Shown here in pieces: positions 61,863 to 64,000 of a stretch of 64,000 nucleotides of DNA. The stretch covers positions 124,001 to 188,000 of the forward strand of contig JADJOP010000034.1 of assembly GCA_016713735.1 (NCBI GenBank). The letters run 5' to 3'. How positions within the stretch are numbered: the first letter of the stretch is position 1; each line of letters opens with the position of its first letter. Origin of the DNA: Bryobacterales bacterium. Lineage in GTDB: Bacteria > Acidobacteriota > Terriglobia > Bryobacterales > Bryobacteraceae. The translations under genes were made by a program, and so were the position numbers. The notes under the pieces were generated by a model. The model was not told where the DNA came from, did no database searches, and saw only the letters and a list, made by a program, of their open reading frames with translations.

Positions 61863-62360
61863 ATGGACCGGCACATTCAGGACAACCTGGAACGATATCT
61901 GCATGGTCTCGATGGCATGCAAGCGGATGGGCGGCGGGAAGAATTCGAACAACAGCTGACGGGAGCCGATGAAGAGACGCGGCAACTGGTGAAGCTGATG
62001 GCGGCGCAGGCGCGGATGATGCGGTCGTTGCGCGCGGATGTGGACGAAGACGAGCTGATGCCTGAGCCGGGGTTTTATGCGCGGGTGTTGCAGCGGATTG
62101 ATGTGCAGCGGCCGATTTCGATTTGGAATCTGTTTGTGGAGCCGCAGTTCTTTCATCGCCTGGCGTTTGCGACCTTCACGCTGCTGTTTCTGCTGGGGGT
62201 GACGTTCTTCTCGTCGAACCTGCTGCCGGAGGCGCCGATGCAGGCGCACTCGGAGCCGGAAGTGATTCTGGCCCAGCCCGAACCTACGCCGGTGACTTCG
62301 GTGAACCAGTCAGAAGGCCGCGACGCGATGTTGCAGCAACTGACGGTTTACTCGGAGTAG
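61863..62360 (+). CDS. Single-pass membrane protein, anti-sigma-factor candidate
   Basis: This 165-aa protein has an N-terminal acidic helical cytoplasmic domain (HIQDNLERYLHGLDGMQADG, REEFEQQLTGADEETRQLVK) resembling anti-sigma N-termini but without the HxxxCxxC zinc motif. One membrane helix (LAFATFTLLFLLGVTFFSS) is near residue 105, and a short periplasmic tail follows. Its position after the ECF sigma gene is the main reason for the call. The start has GGGAAGAAGAG upstream. Confidence 0.7.
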   Translation: MDRHIQDNLERYLHGLDGMQADGRREEFEQQLTGADEETRQLVKLMAAQARMMRSLRADVDEDELMPEPGFYARVLQRIDVQRPISIWNLFVEPQFFHRLAFATFTLLFLLGVTFFSSNLLPEAPMQAHSEPEVILAQPEPTPVTSVNQSEGRDAMLQQLTVYSE

Positions 62361-62373
62361 GGCGGGACGCGCT

Positions 62374-62766
62374 ATGACAGGATCGAGCGCCTCAATGTCG
62401 CCGTGGCGCAATCCGAAAATCGTACTGATGCTCCTTTCGGTATTCCTGTGCGGGGCGGTGACCGGCATTGTGGCGATGCGCGTGAGCCAGCGCACGGTGT
62501 CGGCCAAGCAGATGCCCTACTACAAAGAGGGCGGGCGCGAGATCTCGCTGCAGCGGTTCAAGAAAGAGCTGGACCTGACGAATGAGCAGGCGGCCGAGAT
62601 CGAAGTGATTCTCGACGACTTCATGATGTACTACCAGACGCTGCAGGCACAGATGGATGAGGTGCGTTCCAATGGGAAAGACCGCATTCAGACGATTCTG
62701 GACGACAAGCAGCGGGGGAAATTCAACAAGATGTTGAATGAGCTGCAGACGAAGAAGCTGCACTGA
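62374..62766 (+). CDS. Spy/CpxP-like periplasmic protein, membrane-anchored
   Basis: This 130-aa protein has an N-terminal helix (IVLMLLSVFLCGAVTGIVAM) and a helical periplasmic domain FKKELDLTNEQAAEIEVILD. The region TILDDKQRGKFNKMLNELQ has the pattern of the heavy-metal-resistance/Spy LTxxQ family that chaperones or senses envelope damage. It is 13 nt after the anti-sigma candidate and so is part of the sigma cassette. Confidence 0.8.
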   Translation: MTGSSASMSPWRNPKIVLMLLSVFLCGAVTGIVAMRVSQRTVSAKQMPYYKEGGREISLQRFKKELDLTNEQAAEIEVILDDFMMYYQTLQAQMDEVRSNGKDRIQTILDDKQRGKFNKMLNELQTKKLH

Positions 62767-62795
62767 GGGGGACCGCTCGGTTACGGCGTTGCTGC

Positions 62796-64000
62796 TCAGG
62801 ATTTGCGGACGACGTCCCAGTCGACAACACCCACCTTTTTTGACCAGGATTCCCATTTGGCGGCGAGTTCGGCTGCTTTGGCGGGTTGGGTGGCGGTGAG
62901 GTCGTTCATTTCGGTGCGGTCGGCCTCCATGTCGTAGAGTTCCCAGGCGCCGGGGTGGCGGGAGACCACCTTCCATTTGCCTTGGCGGACGGCGCGGTTG
63001 CCTTCGTGTTCCCAAAAGATTTCCGAGTGGCCTTTGCGCTGCTTGCCTTCGAGGATGGGGCGGAGGGATTTGCCCTCGAGCGGCGTGATGTCTTTGCCGT
63101 TGAACTTACCGGGGTATTTCGCGTTGCCGGCGTCGGCGGCGGTGGCCATGAGGTCGATGAGGTGGCCGGGTTGGGGGGTGAGTCCGCCTTTGTTCTGGAT
63201 GACGCCGGGCCAGTGAGCGATTAAGGGGGAGGAGATGCCGCCTTCGTGGACCCAGTGTTTGTAGCGGCGGAAGGGGGTGTTGGAGGAGTTGGCCCAGCCG
63301 ATGCCGTAGCTTTGGTAGTCGTCGTCGCGGCCGGGCATGATGGTGGGGATGTTGCCGCGGCGGACGGGGCGGCCATCGCGGGTTTTTTCGGGGATGCTGC
63401 GTCCGCTGGCTTGGGGGCCGAGGACTTCGGCGCAGCCGCCGTTGTCGGCGAGCATGAGGAGGAGGGTGTTGTCGAGTTGTCCGGTTTTTTTGAGGGCGGC
63501 GACGATGCGGCCGACGTTTTGGTCCATGCAGTCGATCATGGCGGCGTAGACGGCCATGCGGCGCATCTCCCATTCCTTGTTGGGGGCGTCTTTCCAGGCG
63601 GGGACATCGGGGTCGCGCGGAGTGAGGGGCCAGCGTTTGTCGACGAGGCCGAGTTCGACCATGCGGCGGTGGCGTTCTTCGCGGAGGGCGTCCCAGCCGT
63701 CTCTGTAGCGGGTTTTGTAGCGGTCGATGTCGGCTTCGAGGGCGTGCATGGGCCAGTGGGGCGAGGTGAAGGCGACGTAGCCGAAGAAGGGCTTGGCGGC
63801 GGTGGCGGCCTCTTCGATGTAGCGCGAGGCGTTGGCGCCGATGGCGTTGGTGTAGTAGAAGTCCTTGCCCTCGGGCTCGATGAAGTCGTTGTCGCGGGAG
63901 AGGGTGGAGGGGTCGTAGAAGCTGCCGGCGCCGTGGATGGTGCCGTAGAACTTATCGAAGCCGCGCTGGCGGGGCCAGTTGTGTTTGGAATCGGTGACGG
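62796..64000 (-). CDS. Arylsulfatase, C-terminal part (5' end outside window)
   Basis: The frame is open from the window end (VTDSKHNWPRQRGFDKFYGT), so about 401 residues of the C-terminal part are visible. Signatures: FDKFYGTIHGAGSFYDP, GYVAFTSPHWPMHA, LLLMLADNGGCAEVLG, the substrate/metal region YKHWVHEGGISSPLIAHWPG, and ELYDMEADRTEMNDL. The CxPSR site lies outside the window. The DNGG and HEGG forms resemble arylsulfatase A-type sulfatases common in polysaccharide degraders. Confidence 0.93.
   Translation of the reverse strand, partial: VTDSKHNWPRQRGFDKFYGTIHGAGSFYDPSTLSRDNDFIEPEGKDFYYTNAIGANASRYIEEAATAAKPFFGYVAFTSPHWPMHALEADIDRYKTRYRDGWDALREERHRRMVELGLVDKRWPLTPRDPDVPAWKDAPNKEWEMRRMAVYAAMIDCMDQNVGRIVAALKKTGQLDNTLLLMLADNGGCAEVLGPQASGRSIPEKTRDGRPVRRGNIPTIMPGRDDDYQSYGIGWANSSNTPFRRYKHWVHEGGISSPLIAHWPGVIQNKGGLTPQPGHLIDLMATAADAGNAKYPGKFNGKDITPLEGKSLRPILEGKQRKGHSEIFWEHEGNRAVRQGKWKVVSRHPGAWELYDMEADRTEMNDLTATQPAKAAELAAKWESWSKKVGVVDWDVVRKS

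Noticed and set aside
1..64000. CRISPR arrays, insertion sequences, prophage genes
   Set aside because: No regularly spaced repeats, transposase-like ORFs or phage structural genes were found in the visible reading frames.

Overview
The window is high-GC chromosomal DNA that most resembles a Bryobacteraceae/Solibacter-type acidobacterium. This rests on family content: a VWFA-related protein of the acidobacterial type, a serine/threonine kinase fused to a WD40-like propeller, many sulfatases with twin-arginine-like leaders, an Oar-type outer membrane receptor, and a surface protein carrying the C-terminal module named after Solibacter. I see no phage, insertion sequence, plasmid or CRISPR. No gene-free stretch exceeds about 220 bases.

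Layout. 1-7.3 kb: end of mutS2, an ankyrin lipoprotein, a VWFA protein, an enolase-superfamily enzyme, Bcp, a PhoD-like phosphatase, cytochrome c and tRNA-Glu. 7.3-11.9 kb: MFS transporter, S41 peptidase, tRNA-Leu, sulfatase, and twin four-cysteine miniproteins. 11.9-18.6 kb: a compact nine-gene minus-strand run headed by a GntR/YtrA regulator with a perfect palindrome in its promoter (SPFH protein, hydrolases, a missed 59-aa membrane protein, DUF2721, methyltransferase, glutaminyl cyclase). 18.6-30 kb: membrane-anchored beta-carbonic-anhydrase-like protein, Nudix, alpha-fucosidase coupled to a sulfatase, MFS, TetR, intradiol dioxygenase, WD40, glycoside hydrolase, YceI and a small OM barrel. 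30-36.5 kb: FRG protein, then a large PDZ/GAF/PP2C phosphatase divergent from the kinase-propeller protein. 36.6-44.8 kb: nadA-moaA-PPK2 (coupled), an S4 protein, a phosphotransferase coupled to an atypical enolase, a SET protein with a missed 37-aa membrane protein, mdh, DUF2752 and a zinc-ribbon membrane protein. 45-64 kb: alginate-export porin, pta plus a histone-deacetylase-family protein, dienelactone hydrolase, a metzincin/surface-repeat protein, an Oar-like receptor, DUF1080, an ankyrin/terpene-cyclase-like fusion, an ECF sigma cassette, and a partial sulfatase.

Two window-wide patterns stand out. First, the plus strand is C-rich over the first ~41 kb whichever strand is coding, and G-rich from ~45 kb to the end: a GC-skew reversal of the sense expected at an origin or an inversion junction. 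Second, at least six otherwise convincing genes have broken reading frames. The breaks sit in or beside C/G runs, including the two longest runs I noticed (C10 and G9). They are either base-calling errors, pseudogenes, or (for the long tracts) phase-variable switches.

Genes that appear to work together: Pta with a lysine-deacetylase-type enzyme; fucosidase with sulfatase; PP2C phosphatase facing a Ser/Thr kinase; ECF sigma with a membrane anti-sigma candidate and a Spy-like periplasmic protein; and the GntR-headed envelope run.
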